From positions 127,280,551 through 127,344,550 of the forward strand of contig NC_079135.1 in assembly GCF_945859705.1 (NCBI RefSeq): a DNA stretch of 64,000 nt, written 5' to 3'. The notes under the pieces are model-generated. The model was not told the DNA's origin and did no database searches. It was given only the letters and a program-made list of their open reading frames with translations. Numbering within the stretch: position 1 is the stretch's first letter; every line of letters starts with the position of its first letter. Position numbers and translations under genes: made by a program. Shown one piece after another: positions 55,277 to 64,000 of this stretch. Source of the DNA: Episyrphus balteatus. Lineage: Eukaryota; Arthropoda; Insecta; Diptera; Syrphidae.

Positions 55277-58200
55277 GTGTGGGGCAGCTCCAACATAAAC
55301 AAAAGGGGTGAGTACCTTTTAGAATTCATTTTCAAAAATAATCTTGAAATCTTAAACCATGGGAATAGCCCTACTTTTATGAACAGAATTAGGGAAGAAG
55401 TCCTTGACCTTACCCTATCCACTCCATTCATAGGTAATGCTATTCAAAACTGGCATGTTTCGACTGAAACATCAATGTCAGATCACAGGCAAATTTGCTT
55501 TGATATATGTATAGAACAAAAACCCTCTTTAACGTACAGACAACCGAGAGCGACGAACTGGGACGACTACTGCCTAGAAATATCGCAAACGATCAGGAAC
55601 TGTCCAAACAGCATCAGAGACATCGACAGCCTCGAAATAAGCTGCAACAGTCTCAATGCAACAATCACCACTGCCTACCATAACGCATGCCCAGAGAAAA
55701 CTAAATCAGGCACTCGAAAAACACCATGGTGGAATGCCAAGCTCTCTAAGCTAAGAACGGTGACCAGAAAACTATTTAACAAAGCCAAGCGCAACGGAGA
55801 CTGGACTTCATACCGCACCTCACTAACCAACTACAATACAGAGATTAGAAGAGCCAAAAGAGAATCATGGAGAAAGTTCTGCAATGATCTATCTGACATA
55901 CAAAGCAGTGCTCGCATCCACAGAATTCTTGCTAAGGAGCACACTAATCATATTGGTCTCTTAAAGAAAACAGATGGTACGTGTGCGGAAAATGGTCCAG
56001 ATACGTTAAAAATCCTTACGGACACTCACTTTCCAAATTCTGTAGTCATACCCTCCGATCTAACCAGTTCTTCTCCCCAGTTCAGGCTTACCAGACCAAA
56101 CAGAGAAGACTGGAAAAGAGCAAGGGAACTATTCTATGAGGGAAACATAAAATGGGCGATAAATTCTTTCGACCCATATAAATCTCCCGGAGAAGATGGA
56201 ATCTTTCCAGCACTCCTTCAGAAAGGAAATGAGTTAATTACACCTATGCTAATAAACATATTTAGAACAAGCTACGCATGGGGTTACCTACCAACAAGCT
56301 GGAAAGAAGTAACGGTCAAGTTCATTCCTAAATCAGGACGACGACCATCTGACCAAGCCAAATCTTTCAGACCAATTAGTCTCACCTCATTCTTCCTGAA
56401 GACAATGGAAAAAATACTAGACAGGCATATCAGGGACGGGCCACTGAAAACAACACTTCTTCACAACAACCAATATGCCTACCAGCCAGGAAAATCGACC
56501 ACGCTTGCTCTTCAGGAATTAACAACGCGGATTGATAAATCCCTTAACGACAAAGAGACTGCGATAGGTTGCTTTCTAGACATTGAGGGTGCTTTCGATA
56601 ACACTGATTATGCACAAATACAACGCTGCATCCTCAGCACAGGGGTAGATACTACCACATGCAGATGGATTCAACATATGCTTAGTCACAGGAAAATTAA
56701 TGCCACACTGGGCAATGACAAGATCAGAATCACAGCCGCAAAAGGATGCCCTCAAGGCGGGGTTCTCTCCCCACTTCTGTGGTCCATTGTAGTTAATGAA
56801 CTGATTGTCATACTCAGCAATGCAGGATTTTATGTTCAGGGCTATGCTGACGACATTGTGATTCTCATTAAAGGTAAATTCGAAGACACGATCTCGAATC
56901 TTCTACAAAGAGCACTCAATCTTGTCGCAAACTGGTGCCTAAAAGTTGGACTTAACGTCAACCCTAAAAAAAGTACCATAGTCGCCTTCACCAGAAAAAG
57001 AAACAAACACAAACTCATAAAGCCTACCCTATTCGGTGAAGCGATAGAATTCTCAAAGGAAGTTAAATATCTAGGGGTTACCCTAGACGAAAAACTCAAC
57101 TGGAACTCTCATATACAGAAAACCATTGACAAAGCCAGGACTGCCTTATGGACCAGCAAATGTCTAACTGGTAAAAACTGGGGTGCCAACCCCAAAATCT
57201 CTCGCTGGCTCTATACAGCCATTGCCAGACCAATTATAACATACGCTGCACCAGTCTGGTGGCATAAAACAAAACAAAAAACAGTACAAGCCAAGCTCAA
57301 TAAACTACAAAGACTAGCTTGTATAAATATTACAGGAGCAATGAGAACAGCCCCCACGGCAGCGTTAGAAGTTATCACAGATCTACCACCACTCCATCTC
57401 CTACTAAAGAAAGAAGCCATGGTCAACGGCTACAGGCTCATCGCAGAAGATAACTCTAATTCCAAGATAATTCACTCTGATATTCTCACTGAATTAAATA
57501 GGGAAGAATTACTTAAAATATCGCTAGTAGACAATTGTCTCCCAAGATATAACTTCACCCAAAATTATAAGGTCACATTCCCCTCACGACATGAATGGGA
57601 ACAGAACAGACCCATCTTCAATAGCGAGTCTCATGTATGGTACACAGATGGCTCCAAAACAAATGAAGGTGTTGGGGCCGGAGTATTCGGAATGAACACC
57701 AAAACTTATCTGCACCAGAGCATGGACAGCTTCAATTCCGTATTCCAAGCAGAGATATTCGCAATTGAACTCTGCCTCAGAGAAAACTTAAACAGAGCTG
57801 TAATAAACAAAAGAATTTATATTCTCTCTAACAGCAAGGCCGCACTCCTAGCTCTTAGGAGCAATGAAGTCACCTCAAAGCTGGTATGGGACTGTATACA
57901 ACTTCTACACCAGCTTGCCAGTACAAACAGAGTTCAACTCATTTGGATACCTGGCCACAGCGGTCACGTTGGGAATGAAATAGCAGACACACTAGCCAGA
58001 AAAGGTTCCGCATCTCCTTTCATGATGCCAAGACCATTCTGTGGCATACCAACAAGTACTGCAAAACATTACATAAATAAATGGCTAAGAGATATGGCTA
58101 ATCATTACTGGACGCATACGGAAGGTAACAGACAAGCCAAAAAATTTATACCAAACATCTCCCACGCCAGAACGAAACAACTCCTCACACTCACCAGGAG

Positions 58201-58468
58201 TCAGATTCGCATAACCACAGGCTTCCTTACTGGACACTGCTCAGTAAAAAAACATCTCAAGACCATGGGCATTACACAAGACGATACCTGCAGAATGTGT
58301 AACAAAGACGAAGAAACAGCAGAACACATACTGTGTCACTGTAATTGCTTAATCAATACACGTCGACGTCACCTCGGAGGGTATTATCTCGAAGCGGAAA
58401 ACATTGCCGCTAGTTCACCCAAAAACATACTAAGTTTTCTAAACTCAGGATTTCTACGTGAACTTTAA
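55277..58468 (+). CDS. LINE ORF2 protein: endonuclease tail, reverse transcriptase, RNase H, zinc knuckle
   Basis: In the family this protein nicks DNA and copies the element RNA at the nick; RNase H removes the RNA strand. The frame is open for 1063 residues with no stop or frameshift. It is truncated at the N terminus, so the GTG at 55277 is only where the frame is first read; HHTVWG just upstream is endonuclease sequence. Order: endonuclease C-terminal part (WGSSNINKRGE, DLTLS, SDHR, residues 1-75); PWWN at 150-153; RT fingers from about 279 (WKRARELF, SPGEDG, FIPKSG, FRPISL); FLDIEGAFDN 433-442; CPQGGVLSPLLW from 491; GYADDIV 522-528; RNase H from 788 (WYTDGS, D791; AEIFAIEL, E826; GNEIAD, D904); knuckle CX2CX8HX4C at 1005-1022. 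The usual third RNase H aspartate (SDSK) is N852 (codon AAC). Full-length relatives have a further 150-200 residues of endonuclease. Confidence 0.9.
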   Translation: MWGSSNINKRGEYLLEFIFKNNLEILNHGNSPTFMNRIREEVLDLTLSTPFIGNAIQNWHVSTETSMSDHRQICFDICIEQKPSLTYRQPRATNWDDYCLEISQTIRNCPNSIRDIDSLEISCNSLNATITTAYHNACPEKTKSGTRKTPWWNAKLSKLRTVTRKLFNKAKRNGDWTSYRTSLTNYNTEIRRAKRESWRKFCNDLSDIQSSARIHRILAKEHTNHIGLLKKTDGTCAENGPDTLKILTDTHFPNSVVIPSDLTSSSPQFRLTRPNREDWKRARELFYEGNIKWAINSFDPYKSPGEDGIFPALLQKGNELITPMLINIFRTSYAWGYLPTSWKEVTVKFIPKSGRRPSDQAKSFRPISLTSFFLKTMEKILDRHIRDGPLKTTLLHNNQYAYQPGKSTTLALQELTTRIDKSLNDKETAIGCFLDIEGAFDNTDYAQIQRCILSTGVDTTTCRWIQHMLSHRKINATLGNDKIRITAAKGCPQGGVLSPLLWSIVVNELIVILSNAGFYVQGYADDIVILIKGKFEDTISNLLQRALNLVANWCLKVGLNVNPKKSTIVAFTRKRNKHKLIKPTLFGEAIEFSKEVKYLGVTLDEKLNWNSHIQKTIDKARTALWTSKCLTGKNWGANPKISRWLYTAIARPIITYAAPVWWHKTKQKTVQAKLNKLQRLACINITGAMRTAPTAALEVITDLPPLHLLLKKEAMVNGYRLIAEDNSNSKIIHSDILTELNREELLKISLVDNCLPRYNFTQNYKVTFPSRHEWEQNRPIFNSESHVWYTDGSKTNEGVGAGVFGMNTKTYLHQSMDSFNSVFQAEIFAIELCLRENLNRAVINKRIYILSNSKAALLALRSNEVTSKLVWDCIQLLHQLASTNRVQLIWIPGHSGHVGNEIADTLARKGSASPFMMPRPFCGIPTSTAKHYINKWLRDMANHYWTHTEGNRQAKKFIPNISHARTKQLLTLTRSQIRITTGFLTGHCSVKKHLKTMGITQDDTCRMCNKDEETAEHILCHCNCLINTRRRHLGGYYLEAENIAASSPKNILSFLNSGFLREL

Positions 58469-58559
58469 AAAGAGGAAATCACAATAGGCTCATCAGAGGC
58501 CGCAGTGATAAGGCGAATTATTCCCACCTCTCACCCAAATCTTAATCTTAATCTTAATC
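58469..58559 (+). other. LINE 3' UTR and CTTAAT tail
   Basis: Ninety-one bases follow the stop. They contain GGCTCATCAGAGGCCGCAGT and end in about four CTTAAT units (58538-58559), which merge with the TTAA of the target-site duplication. No AATAAA is seen. Confidence 0.75.
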
Positions 58560-58571
58560 TTAAATCAGATT
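58560..58571. repeat. 12-bp target-site duplication of the LINE, right copy
   Basis: TTAAATCAGATT, identical to 55239-55250. Confidence 0.85.
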
Positions 58572-59300
58572 GAACCTTCAACTTGTAAGAATATATATTA
58601 TCGTCAGTCCAAAGGAAAAACTCACTAACTGCATAGGATTTCAAAAAAAGTTAGTGAGGAAAATTGTTTGAGCATATTTAGTTAAGGTTTTTATAAGAAC
58701 TATTTTCCACCTTTTTAAATCTGTTTAAATCTTTCCGATATCTTTTTTACTGCCCGAGATATCCTCAGTATTGGCATATTTTATAAATTTTATAACGTCA
58801 TTATCTCCTCTACTTACTTCATTTTAAGATATCTCGGGCAATACAAACGATATTGAAAAGATTTAAATAGGTATCGAAAGATGGAAAACAGTTTTTAAAG
58901 AAACCTTTACTAAATATGATCTAGCAATATTTTTTTTTTTATACAAAATAATAAGGTCGGAAGAACTCAAAAAAACTTTTGTTTGCATTTTCTTATGGTA
59001 GTATCTCAAAAACGGAAGCTGATTAGTTGTTTCTGACTTCGGATTCGAGTTCAGCACACCGAAAACCTTCAGAAAAGTATATTTTTGTTTCGGCAACAAA
59101 ACCCTTGTAAACCAGTGTAATAAGGTAATATCTTCCGAACGTTGTCAAAATTTGTTTGTCAAAAATGGGCACCAATCTGTCAGGTCGGGGTCTAATTTTT
59201 ATATTTCAATCGCACTAAACAGGAAATTTGTTTTTGTTTTAATTTATAAAATTTCAATTGAAAAATAACAAATCTTCTTCGTGTTTCTTCTCGGAAAATG
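58572..59300. repeat. family A-related inverted repeat
   Basis: Sequence around TTTACTGCCCGAGATATC (58745) is mirrored by GATATCTCGGGCAATAC at 58830. The outer parts TTTTATAAGAACTATTTTCC and GGAAAACAGTTTTTAAAGAA are also inverted. The right side (TGAGTTCAGCACACCGAAAA, CCTTCAGAAAAGTATATTTT) is the complement of 34890-34960 in the family A copy. It looks like two head-to-head partial copies. The last 190 bp have no partner. Confidence 0.5.
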
Positions 59301-59304
59301 GTCA

Positions 59305-59822
59305 ATAATATTGTAAGTTTAAAACACTTTTTTGTTAGTTTACTTGTAGATTTTAAGAGCTGCCTCTATATAAATTTAAAGAAATTTTGTTGATGTTGGG
59401 GAAGAGCCGACATTAAAGGGCAAAATTTTGAAAAAATTGTATGGGAGGTACACTTTTTTGACTTTTTTGAGAAAAACTAAAAATGCAGTTTTATTTCAAA
59501 TGCTTTAAATATTACGTCTGCAAAGTTTAATCAAAATCGTTAGAGCCGTTTTTGAGTTATTTGGTTTGAATTGAAAAATTTGTATGGGAGGTACACTTTC
59601 TAAGCGAGACATAAAAAAAACAAAAAAAACTAACTTTCAGAATTCCATAAAAATCATCTGTACCAAATTTGAAGAAAATCCGTCCACCCGTTTAGGCTGT
59701 GGAAATGTGTACTGAAGGACGCACAGACGCACAGACGCACGGACGTAATGTTGGTTTTGATTAAAACCTAAAATTTTTTTTTCGACACGAAACCAATACT
59801 TGCCCTATAGAGCAAGTAAAAA
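59305..59822 (-). repeat. dispersed family C repeat, reverse copy lacking the outer 3' end
   Basis: Reverse complement of 39239-39920. It has TTTACTTGTAGATTTTAAGA, GTATGGGAGGTACACTTTTT (twice), GAAGAAAATCCGTCCACCCG, a short GGACGCACAGACGCACAGAC run (59717-59745) and ends TTGCCCTATAGAGCAAGTAA. It stops at GTTTAAAACAC, before the AGAGCAAGT terminus. Confidence 0.75.
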
Positions 59823-61819
59823 TCTTAAAGAAGTCAAGCTTAGTTTAATGCTGAATCTCATTCCGACTTACTTCAAAAGAAAATCTTCTTTTGAATTTTG
59901 TCAGTGAAATAAAATTTCTAACCATTCTTCACCTCGAAATAAAAAAAAATTAAAAGAAAATTTGACACAAGACAAATAACTTCCACAAACATTTGTACTC
60001 TGTCAAAAAAAAAGTTAAATGCATGATGTACAGAAATAAACTCTGACTAACGTAGGTTGTTTCTTTCATTTGGATATAACATTCTGGAACAATTATTCCA
60101 CTTCAAACGGCTGCCATCTAATGTCACCGGGTATGCATGTTCTTGACATATCCAGCAGCAGGGAGCTCTGGTAAAAAAAATCATAACTCATCAACTGGCA
60201 TAGACCGCATCCAGCTGAACAATCTCTAAAAAGTTTTCTCGATTTAAAGACGCGCACATCACAAGAAACTAATCACTGATGGAGACTCAACGGACAGGAT
60301 AATAACTTATCGCCGTGTGCCCATTCCCATGTGTACGCGCGATATAAAGCCAAAAGCAGCAATACTATGCGCTGGGGGATGAGACATGGACGCCCGATTC
60401 AAATCTCGCCCAATCACATAAATCATAAGAGTTGGAAGATTTTCTAGCATCGTCTCTTCTTGACGCTGATACTTCTTATTCCATGAATACACTATACACC
60501 ACGTAGATCGCCTACGGTGTGCATTCCCCAGATGAGGTGCTGTCGTCCAGGGTCCATATTCTATCAAAGCTGCTGCGCTGCTGCACCATCAGCATCATTA
60601 TTCGGCTTTGAGAGGGCTCTGTGGAGCGCAGAGCAGGTATGTTAATGGAATATTAATAAATTGCCCAACAAATTGCGTATTCAGTTCAGGTTGCTGCTGC
60701 TGCTGGTGATGGTGATGGTGATGGTGCTCCTAGATCTATCTTTTTCTCTGTTGGTGGGTTAAATCACAGACACAGGAAGGTCGCTCATTTTTTACTGTGA
60801 CAAATTGATCTGGGATATGTTTCCAAGGATTGAGGAGCTGTGGAGGCTAACTCGAGGCAATGAGCGACCGTAGAAGACGAAGACGACGATGATAGCGGCA
60901 TCGCAAACACCAATGAATTTCTTATTCTTTCGCATTTTGTCGCGCTGTATGGCTGGTCTATGCTGCTAGAAGATGTCCTTAAGTTGGATGATGAGGAAAA
61001 ACCAAGACTTTTGGAGCAAGATAAAAAATTATTTGAATTGCATGCTTCTTGCCTTTCTTATATAGATAAGGCGGTGTGCTACTACTTGTTGGGAGGCATG
61101 AAATAGCCTTGGCAGATGTGTCATTGTTTCTTTGGTGATGAGAAATTGATTTTGACTGGACCTCCTGGGTGGCTTGTTTTTATTTTTTGTTTTTTTCTTT
61201 TTTTTGTTGCAAGTTATGAATATAAATAGCTTTCTGTGTAATGATTTTTGGAAGTGCGAGACGGAAATATGACAAATCAAGAATATGAAATCAGTTGATT
61301 TAAAAAAAGTACTTCAAATATAGAGGGCGTTTCGGTTTACTAGACTTCACTAAGATTCCTTGGATGAAAATTAATCTATTATATAGTTTAAAAAGTTAAG
61401 CAAAATGAAAATCATAATAGGTAAACAAACCTGAAGAATTTTCTGTTTAAAGGTTCCTAAAAGTCTCAAAACAATGTCAGGATTTAACCTTTTACACCTT
61501 TTGCTTTGCACTTTAACATCAGGAGGACTTATATTGAATTCGATTCTTCTATTTGTAAATTAAAGAAGTCTAAACAGAAAAATAGTAAAAAATACTTCAA
61601 AGTTATTTCTACAAGAGCACCAGAATCCTGCTAGAAGTAAAACTGTTTCTCATTTTTGAGGAATATGTTTGTATCAATAGGTATTAAACTGGTCAACATT
61701 ATATTTCCAGCAAAATCACTTCGTTTCAGTTCCTTCACGAAGGTTCCGGCTGATCAAAAAAGATTCACCTTTATATAAACCTTTATATAAAATTTGGTAA
61801 TTGGTCTAGAGTCCTAAAC
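59823..61819. other. low-copy DNA
   Basis: No repeat partner. Bases 60040-61000 are mixed in composition, with (GCT)n at 60690 and (GATGGT)n at 60705-60724. Small reverse frames (60307-60567, 61029-61280) are not recognisable. Bases 61300-61810 are AT-rich and hold nothing recognisable. Confidence 0.35.
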
Positions 61820-64000
61820 CATGTCCGCAGTATGTCCCAAGCATTTCCCGAAGATGTCCCGAAGATGTCCCGAGCATGTCCCGAAGTTGTCCCGAAGTTG
61901 TTCCGAAGATGTCCCGAGCATGTCCCGAAGATGTCCCGAAGATGTCCCGAGCATGTCCCGAAGATGTCCCGAAGATGTCACGAAGATGTCCCGAAGATGT
62001 CGCGAAGATGTCCCGAAGATGTCCCAAAGATGTCCCGAAGTTGTCCCGAAGATGTACCGAGCATGTCCCGACCATGTCACGAAGATGTCCCGAAGTTGTC
62101 CCGAAGTTGTCCCGAAGATGTCCCGAGCATGTCCCGAAGATGTCCCGAAGATGTCCCGAAGATGTCCCGAGCATGTCCCGAAGATGTCCCGAAGATGTCC
62201 CGAGCATGTCCCGAAGATGTCCCGAAGATGTCCCGAAGGTATCCCGAAGATGTCCCGAGCATGTCCCGAAGATGTCCCGAAGATATCCCGAGTATGTCCC
62301 GAAGATGTCCCGAAGATGTCCCGAGCATGTCCCGAGCATGTCCCGAAGATGTCCCGAAGATGTCCCGATGATATCCCGAAGATGTCCCGAAGATGTTCCG
62401 AAGCTGTCCCGAAGATGTCCCGAGCATGTCCCGAAGATGTCCCGAAGATGTCCCGAAGATGTCCCGAAGATGTCCCGAAGATGTCCCGAGCATGTCCCGA
62501 AGATGTCCCGAAGATGTCCCGAAGATTACCCGAAGATGTCCCGAGCATGTCCTGAAAATGTCCCGAAGATGTCCCGAAGATATCCCGAAGATGTCCCAAA
62601 GCTGTCCCGAAGATGTCCCGAAGATGTCCCGAGCATGTCCCGAAGATGTCCCGAAGATGTCCCGAGCATGTCCCGAGCATGTCCCGAGCATGTCCCGAAG
62701 ATGTCCCGAAGATGTCCCGAGCATGTCCCGAAGATGTCCCGAAGATGTCCCGAAGATGTCCCGAAGATGTCCCGAAGATGTCCCGAGCATGTCCTGAAGA
62801 TGTCCCGAAGATGTCCCGATGATATCCCGAAGATGTCCCGAAGATGTTCCGAAGCTGTCCCGAAGATGTCCCGAGCATGTCCTGAAGATGTCCCGAAGAT
62901 AACCCGATGATATCCCGAAGATGTCCCGAAGATGTTCCGAAGATGTCCCGAAGATGTCCCGAGCATGTCCCGAAGATGTCCCGAAGATGTCCCGAAGATG
63001 TCCCGAAGATGTCCCGAGCATGTCCCGAAGATGTCCCGAAGATGTCCCGAAGATTACCCGAAGATGTCCCGAGCATGTCCTGAAAATGTCCCGAAGATGT
63101 CCCGAAGATATCCCGAAGATGTCCCAAAGCTGTCCCTAAGATGTCCCGAAGATGTCCCGAGCATGTCCCGAAGATGTCCCGAAGATGTCCCGAGCATGTC
63201 CCGAGCATGTCCCGAGCATGTCCCGAAGATGTCCCGAGCATGTCCCGAAGATGTCCCGAGCATGTCCCGAAGATGTCCCGAAGATATCCCGAAGATGTCC
63301 CGAAGATGTCCCGAGCATGTCCCGAAGATGTCCCGAAGATGTCCCGAGTATGTCCCGAAGATGTCCCGAAGATGTCCCGAAGATGTCCCGAAGATGTCCC
63401 GAAGGTGTCCCGAAGATGTCCCGAGCATGTCCCGAAGATGTCCCGAAGATGTCCCGAAGATGTCCTGAAGATGTCCCGAAGATGTCCCGAGCATGTCCCG
63501 AAGATGTCCCGAAGATGTCCCGAGCATGTCCCGAAGATGTCCCAGAGATGTCTCGAAGATGTCCCGAAGGTGTCCCGAAGATATCCCGAAGATGTCCCGA
63601 GCATGTCCCGAAGATGTCCCGAAGGTGTCCCGAAGATGTCCCGAAGATGTCCCGAAGATGTCCCGAGCATGTCTCGAAGATGTCCCGAAGATGTCCCGAG
63701 CATGTCCCGAAGATGTCCCAGAGATGTCTCGAAGATGTCCCGAAGATGTCCCGAAGATATCCCGAAGATGTCCCGAGCATGTCCCGAGCATGTCCCGAGC
63801 ATGTCCCGAAGATGTCCTGAAGATATCCCGAAGATGTCCCGAAGATGTCCCAAAGATGTCCCGAAGATGTCCCGAAGATGTCCCGAGCATGTCCCGAAGA
63901 TGTCCCGAGCATGTCCCGAAGATGTCCCGAAGATATCCCGAAGATGTCCCGAAGATGTCCCGAAGATGTCCCGAAGATGTCCCGAGTATGTCCCGAAGAT
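61820..64000. repeat. 11-bp satellite (CGAAGATGTCC)n, running off the window
   Basis: About 198 tandem units of CGAAGATGTCC fill the last 2.18 kb. Common variants are CGAGCATGTCC, CGAAGTTGTCC, CGATGATATCC, CGAAGGTGTCC and CGAAGATTACC. Because 11 is not a multiple of 3 and the units lack stops, frames are open on both strands in every phase (up to 679 codons, reading SGHLRDIFGT or MSRRCPEDVPK); these are not genes. Blocks of variants recur at multiples of 11 bp. The array starts after ATGTCCGCAGTATGTCCCAA and does not end within the window. Confidence 0.95.

Larger units (their letters stand above)
55251..58559 (+). mobile_element. 5'-truncated non-LTR retrotransposon (jockey superfamily, RNase H-bearing)
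   Basis: The insertion is bounded by a 12-bp duplication. It starts inside the endonuclease domain and keeps the remainder of ORF2, a 91-bp 3' UTR and a tail of CTTAAT repeats (58538-58559) instead of poly-A. ORF1, the 5' UTR and most of the endonuclease are missing. The first 17 bp of retained sequence are an inverted copy of the next segment (see findings). An RT plus RNase H plus C-terminal zinc knuckle, with a short-repeat tail, fits I/Loa/R1-related clades; the exact clade cannot be set without a tree. Confidence 0.9.

Noticed and set aside
17107..60289. GAGTCTCCATCAGT-like words at 17107, 27189 and 60276 (inverted)
   Set aside because: A shared 14-mer is expected several times by chance in 64 kb, and no longer homology surrounds it.
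60394..60440. CGATTCAAATCTCG as a possible tRNA B box
   Set aside because: No A box, acceptor stem or anticodon arm at the right distance on either strand.
10603..60841. Shared 16-mer AAGGATTGAGGAGCTG at 10606 and 60825
   Set aside because: About one such match is expected by chance in a window of this size, and the flanks do not match.
61806..63912. Long frames of 69 to 679 codons on both strands
   Set aside because: They are products of the 11-bp satellite, which is open in every phase; no start context, domain or codon bias.

Overview
The window looks like nuclear DNA of an insect, most likely a fly. It is very AT-rich and packed with short transposon derivatives, and it carries a jockey-superfamily LINE with an RNase H domain. 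It also contains the widespread arthropod repeat with (GTCC/GTCT)n followed by a 'cctaaacggatgga' block, several simple arrays and a satellite. The fly assignment rests on repeat style only and is an inference. I see no convincing host protein-coding gene, rRNA or complete tRNA. The window is therefore probably intergenic or part of a very large intron.

Layout. 0-9.2 kb is a pile-up of terminal-inverted-repeat and foldback elements; among them is a 2.2 kb foldback (6760-8947) that carries a second element in one arm (7865-8790). 9.2-18 kb is mostly low-copy DNA. It holds a 1.0 kb element with TTA target-site duplications (10909-11926), a long region dense in TTTGCGAAAT-like motifs, and a nearly perfect 888-bp tandem duplication (15304-17080). 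18.07-18.88 kb is an AAAAT array of 162 units. 19-26 kb is again repeats: three dispersed families, a GC-rich MITE and a foldback-like structure around one of the repeats. 26.14-27.05 kb is an 8-bp array (TTAAAATG) interrupted and closed by the same 24-bp segment. 27-47.6 kb alternates low-copy DNA with repeat copies and decayed coding remnants of non-LTR retrotransposons (32.4, 36.3 and 41 kb). 47.6-48.9 kb is a foldback element with an exact 9-bp target-site duplication and a perfect 47-bp central hairpin. 49.9-55 kb has more copies of the dispersed families. 55.25-58.56 kb is the only long intact reading frame, a 5'-truncated LINE. From 61.82 kb to the end of the window there is an 11-bp satellite.

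The genes do not form a pathway. The single long ORF is a retrotransposon polymerase whose endonuclease is mostly missing and whose RNase H has one catalytic aspartate replaced. The useful content of the window is its repeat structure: target-site duplications, nested insertions and array variants allow insertion mechanisms and relative ages to be read directly. All counts and boundaries were made by eye.
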